Of a stretch of 64,000 nt of DNA, positions 44,861 to 52,938 are shown in pieces. Every line of letters starts with the position of its first letter. Position 1 is the stretch's first letter. The position numbers were made by a program, and so were the translations under genes. The notes below the pieces were generated by a model. The model saw only the letters and a program-made list of their open reading frames with translations, was not told the origin of the DNA and made no database searches. The stretch comes from Schlesneria sp. (GTDB lineage: Bacteria > Planctomycetota > Planctomycetia > Planctomycetales > Planctomycetaceae), in NCBI GenBank assembly GCA_028291515.1, contig JAQGHU010000062.1:1-64000 (forward strand), in the 5' to 3' direction.

Positions 44861-46858
44861 CTAGCGTTTTCGATGTTCTGCGGCGGATTGGATTTCTGCG
44901 CGACTCAATTTGCCATCGCGGTTCGAATCAAACTCATGGAAACCAAACCTGCGGAAACCGAGCGGTGTTTCTTTCGCTTCCACGATACCGTCGCCGTTCT
45001 TATCGAACCGCTTGAAGAAGTCGGCGACGAACTTGTCGTCTGATTCGCGTGGATTGTTTTCGGATCCAGTATTCACGATCAATTTCTGCTTGTTGCGTTG
45101 TGGCTCATCCTCGATGACTCCGTCGTGCGGGACCGAGACTTCGAAGAACGCGATCGACATCTCTTCCCAAGTTTGATCGCCCCATGTCACTGATTGAGAC
45201 GGGTCAGGATTCGAGGGATTGTGTTTGGAATTATCGAACCGCGTCGTGAACTCCAGTTTGTCGACGGATTCCAGCTTCAATGGCTTCGACAGTTCATAGA
45301 CATGCTGCCAGTTGAAGTCATACCTTGGCACATCGAGCAAGGTTTCCGTTTTGTCGCCTTGTCGGCTGGTGGCCTGAAAGGATTTTCCGCGGACATGCAT
45401 GTGAGGGATAATCGCGAGCAAGTCGGCTCGTTTCGGGAACCAACCCACGTTGCCATGCACAGGGAAGTCTGGTGCATACGGCGGGATCTCGAATTCCTGG
45501 TCGATCCCCAGCAGCGTCAAGACTTCGTGCGTCACCTTCGACTCGGGAATGAATGTCATCCCGAGTTGAGTCAGATCATCCTGCTCGATGCCGTTTGGAG
45601 TGTAGTGCATCTGGAACACAAACTTCGATCCGGCGGGAACTCGGCGAGCGTACCCTTCTGGCAGCATGAAGCTGCGTTGACCGGGGACATAGCCCGTCAG
45701 ATAGCCTACTCCGCGGACATCGGTTCCATCGGGCGTTCGCACGAACACAATCGTGTGATGGACGGTCGGCCGACTTCCCGGAATGACCTGTGCGCCGGAC
45801 ACCCAGTGGTCTTCTTCAAAGTGAGGATCGACAACGAAGTACTGGTATTCGATAGTGCCGGTGGCGGGGACATGATACGGCCGCTCGCGCATCTTCATCA
45901 CCAGATCTGGTTCGCGATTGAGCAGCCAGCCTGAAGAATACTCCTGTTTTGGTGGCAGATCAGTTGCCTCACCGTAAGGCATGCCGGCTTTGACCCAGTC
46001 GCGCAGCACTTGCTTATCGGCCTCGGGCATGGAGCGAGCGTTCTGGAAGTGACCGATGTTTGGATTGGCATTCCAGGGGGGCATGCGGCCCGAATCGATC
46101 GACTCCAGGATCGTGTCACCCCAGCCTGTGATCTCGTTGTAGTCGGTTAATGAGAACGGGCCGATTTCACCGGGGCGATGACATTCGACGCAGTGTTGAT
46201 TCAAGATTCGTGAGACTTGTTTGCAGAACGTGTATTCGGAAGTGACGAGCGGTGTACGGACTCGTCCGATGGAGCAACCAGAGGTCTCGGTCACAGCGAC
46301 ATTCACTGGCTTACCGGCGAGCAACTCTTCCAGTGCGATTCGCAGATCCTGTCGTGTCGCTTGCGAACGCATCACGCCCGGCAGGAACTGATCGTCGACT
46401 CGCCCGTGGTAGCGGATTGTGAGTGCCTGATCGAGCACAAACACCTCGACCATGTGCCGCGCATCGAACTGGTCCGCGACCTTGTTGCCGGGGTCTTTGA
46501 GAATAGGGAACGAGATCCCATATTCCTTCGTGAAGGCAGCGACCTCTTTTTGCGAATCTTGCGAGTTGCTATTCACCCCCACAAACCGAACATTCTGTGC
46601 GGCGAATTCTGTCGCCAGCTTATTCAATCGCGGCCCATACTGCCGGGCCATTGGGCATTCGATCCCCAGGAAGCAGACGACTGTCAGTTGCTTCTTGGAT
46701 TGAGCGGCCACCTCAACCGCTTTCCCATCGGCATCCGCCAATCGAAACCCGAAACTGGCCGGAGGGTTTACCGGAGAGACGACCTCGGCTGCAGAGGCAC
46801 AAGTCGTCCACACGACCAGGAACGGCGCGATCGCCAGCGGAAATTTACAATAGAACAT
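44861..46858 (-). CDS. Thioredoxin-like / heme c / copper-monooxygenase-like protein with EF-hands
   Basis: A secreted 665-residue protein with signal FPLAIAPFLVVWTTCASA and four parts: a thioredoxin-fold redoxin (about 27-180; VVCFLGIECPMARQYGPRLN), a single heme c motif CVECH (in ILNQHCVECHRPGEIGPFS), a PHM-like two-domain copper module (HHTIVFVRTPDG, FVFQMHYTPNG, IPHMHVRGKSF supply His and Met ligands) and two EF-hands (DKNGDGIVEAKE and DSNRDGKLSRAE). Peptidylglycine monooxygenase-type hydroxylation is plausible but unproven. This architecture is familiar in planctomycetes. ATG 46858 puts the signal at the N-terminus; an ATG at 46894 is possible. Confidence 0.88.
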   Translation of the reverse strand: MFYCKFPLAIAPFLVVWTTCASAAEVVSPVNPPASFGFRLADADGKAVEVAAQSKKQLTVVCFLGIECPMARQYGPRLNKLATEFAAQNVRFVGVNSNSQDSQKEVAAFTKEYGISFPILKDPGNKVADQFDARHMVEVFVLDQALTIRYHGRVDDQFLPGVMRSQATRQDLRIALEELLAGKPVNVAVTETSGCSIGRVRTPLVTSEYTFCKQVSRILNQHCVECHRPGEIGPFSLTDYNEITGWGDTILESIDSGRMPPWNANPNIGHFQNARSMPEADKQVLRDWVKAGMPYGEATDLPPKQEYSSGWLLNREPDLVMKMRERPYHVPATGTIEYQYFVVDPHFEEDHWVSGAQVIPGSRPTVHHTIVFVRTPDGTDVRGVGYLTGYVPGQRSFMLPEGYARRVPAGSKFVFQMHYTPNGIEQDDLTQLGMTFIPESKVTHEVLTLLGIDQEFEIPPYAPDFPVHGNVGWFPKRADLLAIIPHMHVRGKSFQATSRQGDKTETLLDVPRYDFNWQHVYELSKPLKLESVDKLEFTTRFDNSKHNPSNPDPSQSVTWGDQTWEEMSIAFFEVSVPHDGVIEDEPQRNKQKLIVNTGSENNPRESDDKFVADFFKRFDKNGDGIVEAKETPLGFRRFGFHEFDSNRDGKLSRAEIQSAAEHRKR

Positions 46859-47156
46859 CTCAATACCGCTCTCATTTGGCGACGTGATCAACATCGCGAC
46901 TCAGGCAGAACCAGCAGCGAACAACTCATTCTCCGACCCTCGGATTGAATGTCAATTCCGTTGATCGGCGAGTCGTGATGGGAACGAAGGGATTGACCGT
47001 CGGCACCTTCCGCCGATTTGAAGTTCAATTGCTCTAACCTGCGACCTGCAAACGACTCGGCGACGGGTTCCATATTGACCGTTGATTCCCTTCAAAAATA
47101 GAGTCCAGCGAAGATTCGACAAGAGTTGGGCAGTTTGGCTGTAGAAGGGTTCCGAA

Positions 47157-47717
47157 ATGCTTCGCCATTGGATTTGGATACCGCTTCTGCTGTGTTGCTC
47201 GCTGACCGGTTGTCTGTCTCTCACTTCGAGCGACCTGTACTCGGGAATGGGTCCAAGAATCGAAGACGACGTCTCTCTGGATATCGACTTGGAGGACCCC
47301 ACCGAAACCCGAAAGGTCCTGGCGAACCGGGATCGTGAGTTTCAAAAAGAACTGCTGTTCCGTACGCCACGCGGTTCGCAAGTGGGCATCGTCGATAAAT
47401 CGGATCGTCGGTTGATGGGGACACTACTAAGTGCGAATCGGGACGACATCAAACTGATGAGTTGCATCTCGAAGGAGATCGTGGATGGTCCCAATGGAAA
47501 GATGCAGAAGACCAGCCATGTCCCTTTCGAATCGCTGAAGACATCGTCCATCACCGATTTTCTCGTCATCTCTCCGCCACCACCGAATTTCGATTCGCGC
47601 GAAGCAGTGGAAGATGGCTGCGATTACACTGTGGACTCGTTTGTCTTCAAGAGTGGTCGCCGCCAGAGTTTGTGGAAGCCGCCCGAGAAGGGATCTCAAA
47701 CAAGCGAGGATCAATGA
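47157..47717 (+). CDS. Hypothetical lipoprotein (186 aa)
   Basis: Signal MLRHWIWIPLLLCCSLTGC ends in a lipobox, so the mature protein is probably lipid-anchored. The mature part includes a 20-residue acidic stretch (RIEDDVSLDIDLEDPTE) and an SH3-like or Sm-like strand pattern (GSQVGIVDKSDRRLMGTLLSANRDDIKLMSC, SHVPFESLKTSSITDFLVI). No family was recognised. The stop codon overlaps the start of the next gene (ATGA at 47714-47717), so the two are translationally coupled and may be functional partners. The gene is divergent from the thioredoxin/copper protein gene. Confidence 0.75.
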   Translation: MLRHWIWIPLLLCCSLTGCLSLTSSDLYSGMGPRIEDDVSLDIDLEDPTETRKVLANRDREFQKELLFRTPRGSQVGIVDKSDRRLMGTLLSANRDDIKLMSCISKEIVDGPNGKMQKTSHVPFESLKTSSITDFLVISPPPPNFDSREAVEDGCDYTVDSFVFKSGRRQSLWKPPEKGSQTSEDQ

Positions 47718-48070
47718 ACACCTTTTCGGCAAATATTGACGAGGCCTGTCGCTTGATCCGCAGTCAGATCGTCGACTCTTCTGCTCGACTGCGGATCGTC
47801 ATTGAAACGGGAGCGGACGAAGCAGTTGCCGTCGGCACAGTGAATGCTTATTTGCGACTGGCATTGGCTGCCCTGGAGTTCGCACAGCAAACACGGACCG
47901 CAGAGACCACGACGTTCAACGTTGGTCCGCACCGTCTGCCATGCACGAATTCATTCGGGACAATCTTCAGCGGATTAGAGGTATGCTTGGACGGTGGATT
48001 CCTGACCGAATCAGAATCGGAAACGCAGCTTGTTGCCGACTATTTCCAAGAGCTGTCGCCACCCTCTTAA
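47714..48070 (+). CDS. Hypothetical protein (118 aa), coupled to the lipoprotein gene
   Basis: A small soluble protein (MNTFSANIDEACRLIRSQI), apparently alpha/beta, with no signal peptide and no recognised family. GCGAGGA lies upstream of the ATG, which overlaps the previous stop by four bases. Residues such as ETGADEAVAVGTVNAYLRLALAALEFAQQ suggest a helical core. Translational coupling implies a shared task with the lipoprotein, but what that is cannot be read from the sequence. Confidence 0.7.
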   Translation: MNTFSANIDEACRLIRSQIVDSSARLRIVIETGADEAVAVGTVNAYLRLALAALEFAQQTRTAETTTFNVGPHRLPCTNSFGTIFSGLEVCLDGGFLTESESETQLVADYFQELSPPS

Positions 48071-48124
48071 GAGAAGTCGTCTCGAGAAGATCAACAATAG
48101 GCGGCCTTGCGAACACTATCGAAG

Positions 48125-48544
48125 TCAGGCACTACGTCCGCGCCATAGGCTCGCCCCCAGGCCAAGACTGACCGGGACGGCGACAAAGTGCCTGAGGGAT
48201 GTCGCTAGATCGACCCCTTGCCAGACGACTAACCCATCGACGGCAGGCACCAACGCACCGATAAAGAGGACCATGGCCAGCGAATGCGTGTCACCACGCA
48301 GGGCGAGTAGCGCGATTACCAGGCCGAATGCGAGTTGGCGCACTCCCACCACCCTTAGCGACGCAGTATCGCCCACGCTCATTCCGAAGACGGCGGTTCC
48401 CGCGTGTGGAGCGAACAGGAACAGTGCTCCGCTGACAGTAAGAAACGCGCCGAGGAGCATCGAGGCAATCAGAACATAGTTCGATTTCGTCGCCAATCGG
48501 GGATCCTTCAATTTTGGAGCATCGGGTAAGTTGTTGCGCTTCAT
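48125..48544 (-). CDS. DUF4267-like small membrane protein
   Basis: A 139-residue protein with four hydrophobic segments: YVLIASMLLGAFLTVSGALFLF, LRVVGVRQLAFGLVIALLAL, LAMVLFIGALVPAVDGLVVW and the terminal VAVPVSLGLGASLW. The GVRQLAFGLVIALLALRGD core fits the DUF4267 family, of unknown function. ATG 48544 begins MKRNNLPDAPK; an in-frame start at 48604 would lie inside the repeat at 48561-48595 and is rejected. It converges on the unknown gene ending at 48070. Confidence 0.75.
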   Translation of the reverse strand: MKRNNLPDAPKLKDPRLATKSNYVLIASMLLGAFLTVSGALFLFAPHAGTAVFGMSVGDTASLRVVGVRQLAFGLVIALLALRGDTHSLAMVLFIGALVPAVDGLVVWQGVDLATSLRHFVAVPVSLGLGASLWRGRSA

Positions 48545-48560
48545 GCTGGGACCGCGATCG

Positions 48561-48595
48561 CACTGGGTTGTCCAAAGCGGCCAATCCAGTGGCAC
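48561..48595. repeat. Hairpin repeat CACTGGGTTGTCC...GGCCAATCCAGTG
   Basis: Inverted arms CACTGGGTTGTCC and GGCCAATCCAGTG (imperfect) form a hairpin related to that at 14182-14218. It lies just upstream of the DUF4267-like gene, between it and the transglutaminase-like gene, both on the minus strand. A partial copy occurs at 118-139. Confidence 0.65.
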
Positions 48596-48641
48596 GAGTG
48601 GCACGGCGTTAAAGATTGCATCACACCGATGAGTTGCCGGC

Positions 48642-49877
48642 CTACTCCGTCTCCTCCTCCTCTTCTTCAGCCTGCGGTGCTTCGATCAACTTCTGATTCG
48701 ATTTGAAACCGATCGGCAGGATGCCGGCTTTGCGAGCGGCTGAGATGGAGATCATGCTGTAGTCGCCATTCTTCGGGTCCCGGAATTCTTTCTCGTGCTT
48801 TTTCAGATGTGCTGTGCCGTGGGCGATGGCGGCGGCAAAGGTCTTCCAGGAATTCTCGGCTTGAGCTTCTTCGTCAACCACATCCTCAAGGCCGCCGACT
48901 TTCAGAGCTTCCCCTTCGATCAGGCTGCCGATCATCGTCGTTTCCAACGCGGTCAGCTCTTTCCCTTCTGCGTCCAGATAGAACGCCAGGTAACAGTGGC
49001 CCGGGACATGCACCAGCATCGGTTCGATGTTGATCTTTCGCAGTAGCGATGCGAACAGCGCGCTGCCATCGACGCAGTTCGCCTGACCGTTGTTGATCGA
49101 TTCGTCGAGGAGCCGGATGTGCTGGCTGCCGACTGTGTCGGAGATGGCGGCGCTTTTGGTCACGCTACTGTAACGAACGTCGCGATTGCTCATCACGTGC
49201 CACAGTGCATAAGCCTGTCGGTAGACTTCGGTAGACTCCTTGGCCTGGTATCCCGAGAACGAATCGACGATGCCGGTATCCAAGGCTTCGCGCAGGATCT
49301 TATCGACAAACGGATGCTGCTCGTTCACGTACGCCGTGAACATGAACCGGATGCTGGTCCAGACACCATCTTTGACAAGGCTGAAGGGACAATCATTGAT
49401 CGTGCGCAAGGTCAGGACTTCGGTCTGCTCTTCGACCTCATCGCCGATTTCGACTTTGTACGTCACGGTGATCGGACCGGTTTGAGTGTGCTTGGTTAAC
49501 TTGTCGTATTTGTATTTGATCTTGGGGTTCACGAGGTAAGTTTCCCCCGCTTCAGACAGGGTACATGTGAACTCGCTCGGCTCCATGATCGCATCGCACG
49601 AGATGGTGACTGTGACTTCTTGATCGTCCTCGTCGGCTTCCAGCGTCACTCCCAGGAGTCCCCGTTTGTCGCCCAGCACTTCGACTTCGCTGTCGGTATC
49701 GTCATCTTCCGGCTCAGGGACTTTCATTGTTGCCGTGGCAACGATGAAAGACGGAAAAAGGTGCCCACTCCACCCTTTGTTCGGTTCAAACTCGGCACAC
49801 GCGGGCTTGCCGGGCATCAGCATCAATGCACCTAGCAACACGAATGTGCCGGCGCTGGTTGGGAATGGAATCGTCAT
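48642..49877 (-). CDS. Secreted transglutaminase-like protein
   Basis: A 411-residue exported protein (signal FPTSAGTFVLLGALMLMPGKPACA). The C-terminal half contains a papain-fold transglutaminase-like core: INNGQANCVDGSALFASLLRKINIEPMLVHVPGHCYLAFYLD, with the putative catalytic Cys (NCVDGS) and His (GHCYLAF), and an acidic residue further on (ALETTMIGS). The N-terminal part is a beta-rich, acidic domain with EDDDTDSEVEVLGDKRG. A very acidic tail (EEEEEETE) ends the chain. AGGA precedes the ATG. Activity could be cysteine protease-like or cross-linking; no substrate is indicated. Confidence 0.82.
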   Translation of the reverse strand: MTIPFPTSAGTFVLLGALMLMPGKPACAEFEPNKGWSGHLFPSFIVATATMKVPEPEDDDTDSEVEVLGDKRGLLGVTLEADEDDQEVTVTISCDAIMEPSEFTCTLSEAGETYLVNPKIKYKYDKLTKHTQTGPITVTYKVEIGDEVEEQTEVLTLRTINDCPFSLVKDGVWTSIRFMFTAYVNEQHPFVDKILREALDTGIVDSFSGYQAKESTEVYRQAYALWHVMSNRDVRYSSVTKSAAISDTVGSQHIRLLDESINNGQANCVDGSALFASLLRKINIEPMLVHVPGHCYLAFYLDAEGKELTALETTMIGSLIEGEALKVGGLEDVVDEEAQAENSWKTFAAAIAHGTAHLKKHEKEFRDPKNGDYSMISISAARKAGILPIGFKSNQKLIEAPQAEEEEEETE

Positions 49878-50194
49878 GAAAAGTAGTCCTGGTCGCGAAA
49901 GAAAAATTGTCCCACGCCGAACTCTAACTTCGGTTAGAGAGGGCTCGACATAATTCCGGCGTTCCGATGAGTGAATATTGTATGTCCACTATCGCCCACG
50001 TCGGAATAGTTCGTCTTGGTAAACTGTGCGTGCGCCAGCGCAGACTACTGGACTTGAAGCGACTTCGAACGGACCAGGCCACGGGCAGTGCCGAGCGAAA
50101 CCTTCAATGATACTGGCAACAAGACTTGGCCACGATATCATCGACGGCCCTGCTCGGTCGCCAGTCCCCTTCGGTAGTCCCTTCCTTTGCCTGG
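49878..50194. other. Divergent intergenic region
   Basis: Between the transglutaminase-like gene (minus) and a small membrane-protein gene (plus). No repeat family member or supported gene is seen. If the small gene starts further upstream (TTG/ATG-type at 50126) the gap is shorter. Confidence 0.45.
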
Positions 50195-50467
50195 ATGCTG
50201 CAAATGAATCAGTTGTACCTGCTGTTGGCAAGAAACGAAGCGCTCAACAAATGGCTTGGCGAGCACCCCATGGTCCTCGGGGGCATCTTCGTGGCCCTCG
50301 GACTTGCCTTGGGAGGTTCGGGCGTTTACGAACTTCGAACGGGCGTGACCCGCGACAAGTACGGGAATGTCGTGACGGGCACCTGGGGCAAGTTACTGAC
50401 AAACATTCGCGTAGTGGGCGGCATCGCGTGCATCGCCTTTGGCGTCTATAAACTCATCATGGGTTGA
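50195..50467 (+). CDS. Small hypothetical membrane protein (90 aa)
   Basis: Two hydrophobic stretches are visible: EHPMVLGGIFVALGLALGGSGVYEL and VVGGIACIAFGVYKLIMG. The pattern resembles small inner-membrane proteins without assigned function. ATG 50195 (MLQMNQLYLLL) and ATG 50204 are near-equal choices; an upstream start at 50126 is less protein-like. It faces the MotA/TolQ/ExbB-type gene across a dRS3-like repeat. Confidence 0.6.
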   Translation: MLQMNQLYLLLARNEALNKWLGEHPMVLGGIFVALGLALGGSGVYELRTGVTRDKYGNVVTGTWGKLLTNIRVVGGIACIAFGVYKLIMG

Positions 50468-50566
50468 GCTGACGCTTAGCCTCTGACAGTCGTCTTGCCG
50501 TAATGAAGAGTCCGTGTGCTGATCAAGATTCCGGGGTTCTCGTATCGACATCGGCTTGACGACTTG

Positions 50567-50593
50567 CTGGATTCCCGCCTGCGCGGGAATGAC
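50567..50593. repeat. 27-bp dRS3-like palindrome, single copy
   Basis: CTGGATTCCCGCCTGCGCGG plus GAATGAC, identical to both units at 7138-7272. It lies in the convergent gap between the small membrane-protein gene and the MotA/TolQ/ExbB-type gene and may terminate transcription. Confidence 0.8.
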
Positions 50594-50604
50594 CGAAGTA
50601 GCGG

Positions 50605-51885
50605 CTAGGCGGCTTCCGACTCGGCGATGCCGATCTCGCGATTGCGGGAGGTCAGCAAGTGGATGGCCGCGCTCAGGCCGTGCAGGGCCGAATCGAGCTG
50701 GCTGGTTTCGTGCAGGACGCGAAGATTGTTCGAGAGCGAGGACTGCAGTTCGACCAGGCGTCCTTCGCCGCGAGCAATGGCACTCAGCGATTGGAGCAGT
50801 CCGGCGATGTCTTCTCGGAACGCGGCGGCACGTTCGATGACCGCCATCATTTGCGCGTTGCTCTTGTCCTGCTTCAAGTCCATGATCGCGATGACCTGCC
50901 GCAAGCGATCTTCGTGCGTTGACTCATAATTCTGGTGGCTGGCAAACAGGCGTTCGATGACTCCTTCGGCACGAGACGCTTCCTGCAGTTGGCGCTTGTC
51001 GAATCGTTCGAACAGCGTATCGAAACTTTGTGACCACAACTGCACCTGCTGCTGCAGCGTCTGTTCCAACCGAGTCAACGACTCTTGATTTGCCTGGTCG
51101 ATGACAGTCAGGAACGGAAGGATATTCGGATCTTTGATCTCAAAGCGATGCAGCAGCTCGCTATCAACCAGCCGATCGGTCGACGCGACAAAGCTTTGGT
51201 CGACGCGTTCACACAGGAAACTGAGGAACATCATCGTCATGGCGGTGGCCAGGGCAACGCTGGTCGTATTGAAGGCCGTTCCCATGCCGGCGACGATTTC
51301 AGGAAGCTTAGAGGACATGTCATCGAACGAGAAGCTACCGATCGCTCCCCCGAAGTGAACCACGGTTCCCAGGAATCCCAGGATCGGGGTCACCGCGATC
51401 ACGAAGCGGATGACGGTGTACTTGCCGTGAAGTTCTTGATCGGCAAGATCTGCCAGATGACGAATATGCTCGCGATAGTCATCAGCCGAACCCTTGTCGG
51501 CCACAAAACTCAGGGCGTGGACAATCCGCTTTCCGGGGTTCGATGCCAAAAGCCATGGGGGGTTCTGCAAGACGCCGTTCAGCAGTTCGCGCGCTTTGCT
51601 GGCGGGTTCGCGGCCCGTTCGCGGTGGTAACCATTCATGGCGTGCCGCGAGAAGTTCACGCGGAAACGAGAGTAGCTTGAGCGTGACATCGAACATGCCC
51701 CAGAAAAACAGCGTCACGATGACGTATTCCACGGCGTGTTCGGTGGTGTAATGAGCCAGCACAGTTTCCTGCATGGCCGGCTGAAACATGATCACGTAAT
51801 AGACGATGCTGCTGGCGAGTCCCAGCATTAAAGCGGGGTCTGTTTTCAGGAACGAAAGAATCTTGCCGCGCCGCTTCATTCGCAT
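50605..51885 (-). CDS. MotA/TolQ/ExbB proton-channel family protein with long C-terminal tail
   Basis: A 426-residue protein with N-terminal membrane segments (DPALMLGLASSIVYYVIMF, HAVEYVIVTLFFWGMFDVTLKLLSF) and the conserved core VTPILGFLGTVVHFGGAIGSF and VAGMGTAFNTTSVALATAMTMMFLSFLCERVD, which matches the MotA/TolQ/ExbB domain that forms the pentameric proton channel. The final 190 residues are a predicted coiled coil (QESLTRLEQTLQQQVQLWSQSF onward). ExbD, encoded divergently at 52416, is the natural partner. ATG 51885 and ATG 51879 are both near an AAGAGG site. The driven process (uptake, envelope or motility) is unknown. Confidence 0.88.
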   Translation of the reverse strand: MRMKRRGKILSFLKTDPALMLGLASSIVYYVIMFQPAMQETVLAHYTTEHAVEYVIVTLFFWGMFDVTLKLLSFPRELLAARHEWLPPRTGREPASKARELLNGVLQNPPWLLASNPGKRIVHALSFVADKGSADDYREHIRHLADLADQELHGKYTVIRFVIAVTPILGFLGTVVHFGGAIGSFSFDDMSSKLPEIVAGMGTAFNTTSVALATAMTMMFLSFLCERVDQSFVASTDRLVDSELLHRFEIKDPNILPFLTVIDQANQESLTRLEQTLQQQVQLWSQSFDTLFERFDKRQLQEASRAEGVIERLFASHQNYESTHEDRLRQVIAIMDLKQDKSNAQMMAVIERAAAFREDIAGLLQSLSAIARGEGRLVELQSSLSNNLRVLHETSQLDSALHGLSAAIHLLTSRNREIGIAESEAA

Positions 51886-52415
51886 CGCCTCTTGAGAGTG
51901 ACTTGTGATCTGATCTCAGACCGTCGTCGTCGCCCGTTTTTTAGTCGAAGTTCGAATGGACATCTATCAGAAAATCGAGAGGTCGACTAGCGGAATTTTT
52001 ACTCGCCACGGACGCGAAACCTTCGCGAGGATTACTCGGGATGAGATGGTCGCCTGGGCTGCTTCTGTTCGCTATTCCCGCGTTCTCTCATCACCACCGC
52101 CTTGTTGACTCGCTGGATTCTCGCCTGCGAGGGAATGACGAAAGCATTGCCTCAAGTGTATACTTTACAAGCAGTTGCGTCTAATAATTCGCCCCAAGGA
52201 AGGTGAGCGAGTTGGATCTTGTCGAGCATGGCGAACCGGCCGACCGTCTCTGCATTGAATGAGGCGGACGTGAATCTCGCGGATCGATGTTGGCGATCGG
52301 GATGTATCCGGATTACATTTCATTGCCAGCCAGTGGGTTGGCGAGCCAGTCGAAACCCGATCCAATGACATGAAGTCTGCTCAGCTAAAGTACTTTCATC
52401 CGCAAGGATCGCATC
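51886..52415. other. Divergent intergenic region between proton-channel gene and exbD
   Basis: About 530 bp between divergently transcribed partners, likely holding both promoters. It contains one dRS3-like unit (52113-52139). No supported gene is seen. Confidence 0.55.
52113..52139. repeat. dRS3-like palindrome, diverged copy
   Basis: CTGGATTCTCGCCTGCGAGG plus GAATGAC differs from the units at 7138-7272 and 50567-50593 by two substitutions that weaken the stem. Confidence 0.65.
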
Positions 52416-52832
52416 ATGCCTCTCAAAATGGCACCGCTGGAAGAGCCAGCCATCAACATGACGTCTTTGCTCGACATCATTCTGTTTCTGGTGATGTTCT
52501 TCATGATCGGGGCTCATTTCTCGGAGAACGAACAGACGACAGATATTCAGATTCCCAGCGCGATGGCGGCTTCGACATTGTCGGGCGCGCCCGATGCGAT
52601 CGTCGTCAACGTTGCCACCGATGGCCAGGTGACCGTGAAGGGTGAGACGAAAACGCTCGAAGGGCTGATGGCGTTACTGACCACGGCACGGACGCAATTC
52701 CCCGGGCAAAGCGTCGTCATCCGAGGTGACGGCCGCTGCCAGTACCAGCAAGTCATGGACGCCTTGTCCATTTGTACCGAGGCGGGAATCCACAACGTCT
52801 CGGTGGCTCATCTGCCACGCAAGCAGAATTAG
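52416..52832 (+). CDS. ExbD/TolR-type biopolymer transport protein
   Basis: A 138-residue protein with a short cytoplasmic N-terminus, one membrane segment (MTSLLDIILFLVMFFMIGAHF) holding the proton-relay Asp in LLDIIL, and a periplasmic domain (VVNVATDGQVTVKGETKTLEGLMALLTTARTQFPGQSVVIRGDGRCQYQQVMDALSICTEAGIHNVSVA). It should form a channel complex with the MotA/TolQ/ExbB-type protein encoded divergently. AAGGA precedes the ATG. The family size is normal. No TonB or TolA gene is adjacent. Confidence 0.92.
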   Translation: MPLKMAPLEEPAINMTSLLDIILFLVMFFMIGAHFSENEQTTDIQIPSAMAASTLSGAPDAIVVNVATDGQVTVKGETKTLEGLMALLTTARTQFPGQSVVIRGDGRCQYQQVMDALSICTEAGIHNVSVAHLPRKQN

Positions 52833-52938
52833 AGCGCATCCCGCCTCACTGTGGCGACCCGCGAGCGGAAACCCACTGTGTCTAACCCCTGTTTCAACGC
52901 GACACGGAAGTGCGACCCCCACCAGGCGTTCAGCCGAC

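Noticed and set aside
44918-44935. GGTTCGAATC resembling a tRNA T-loop
   Set aside because: It lies inside the EF-hand coding part of the thioredoxin/copper protein gene and no tRNA cloverleaf can be drawn around it.
50605-52832. Zorya (ZorA/ZorB) defence system
   Set aside because: The partner is ExbD-like without a peptidoglycan-binding ZorB domain, and no ZorC, ZorD or ZorE gene is adjacent.
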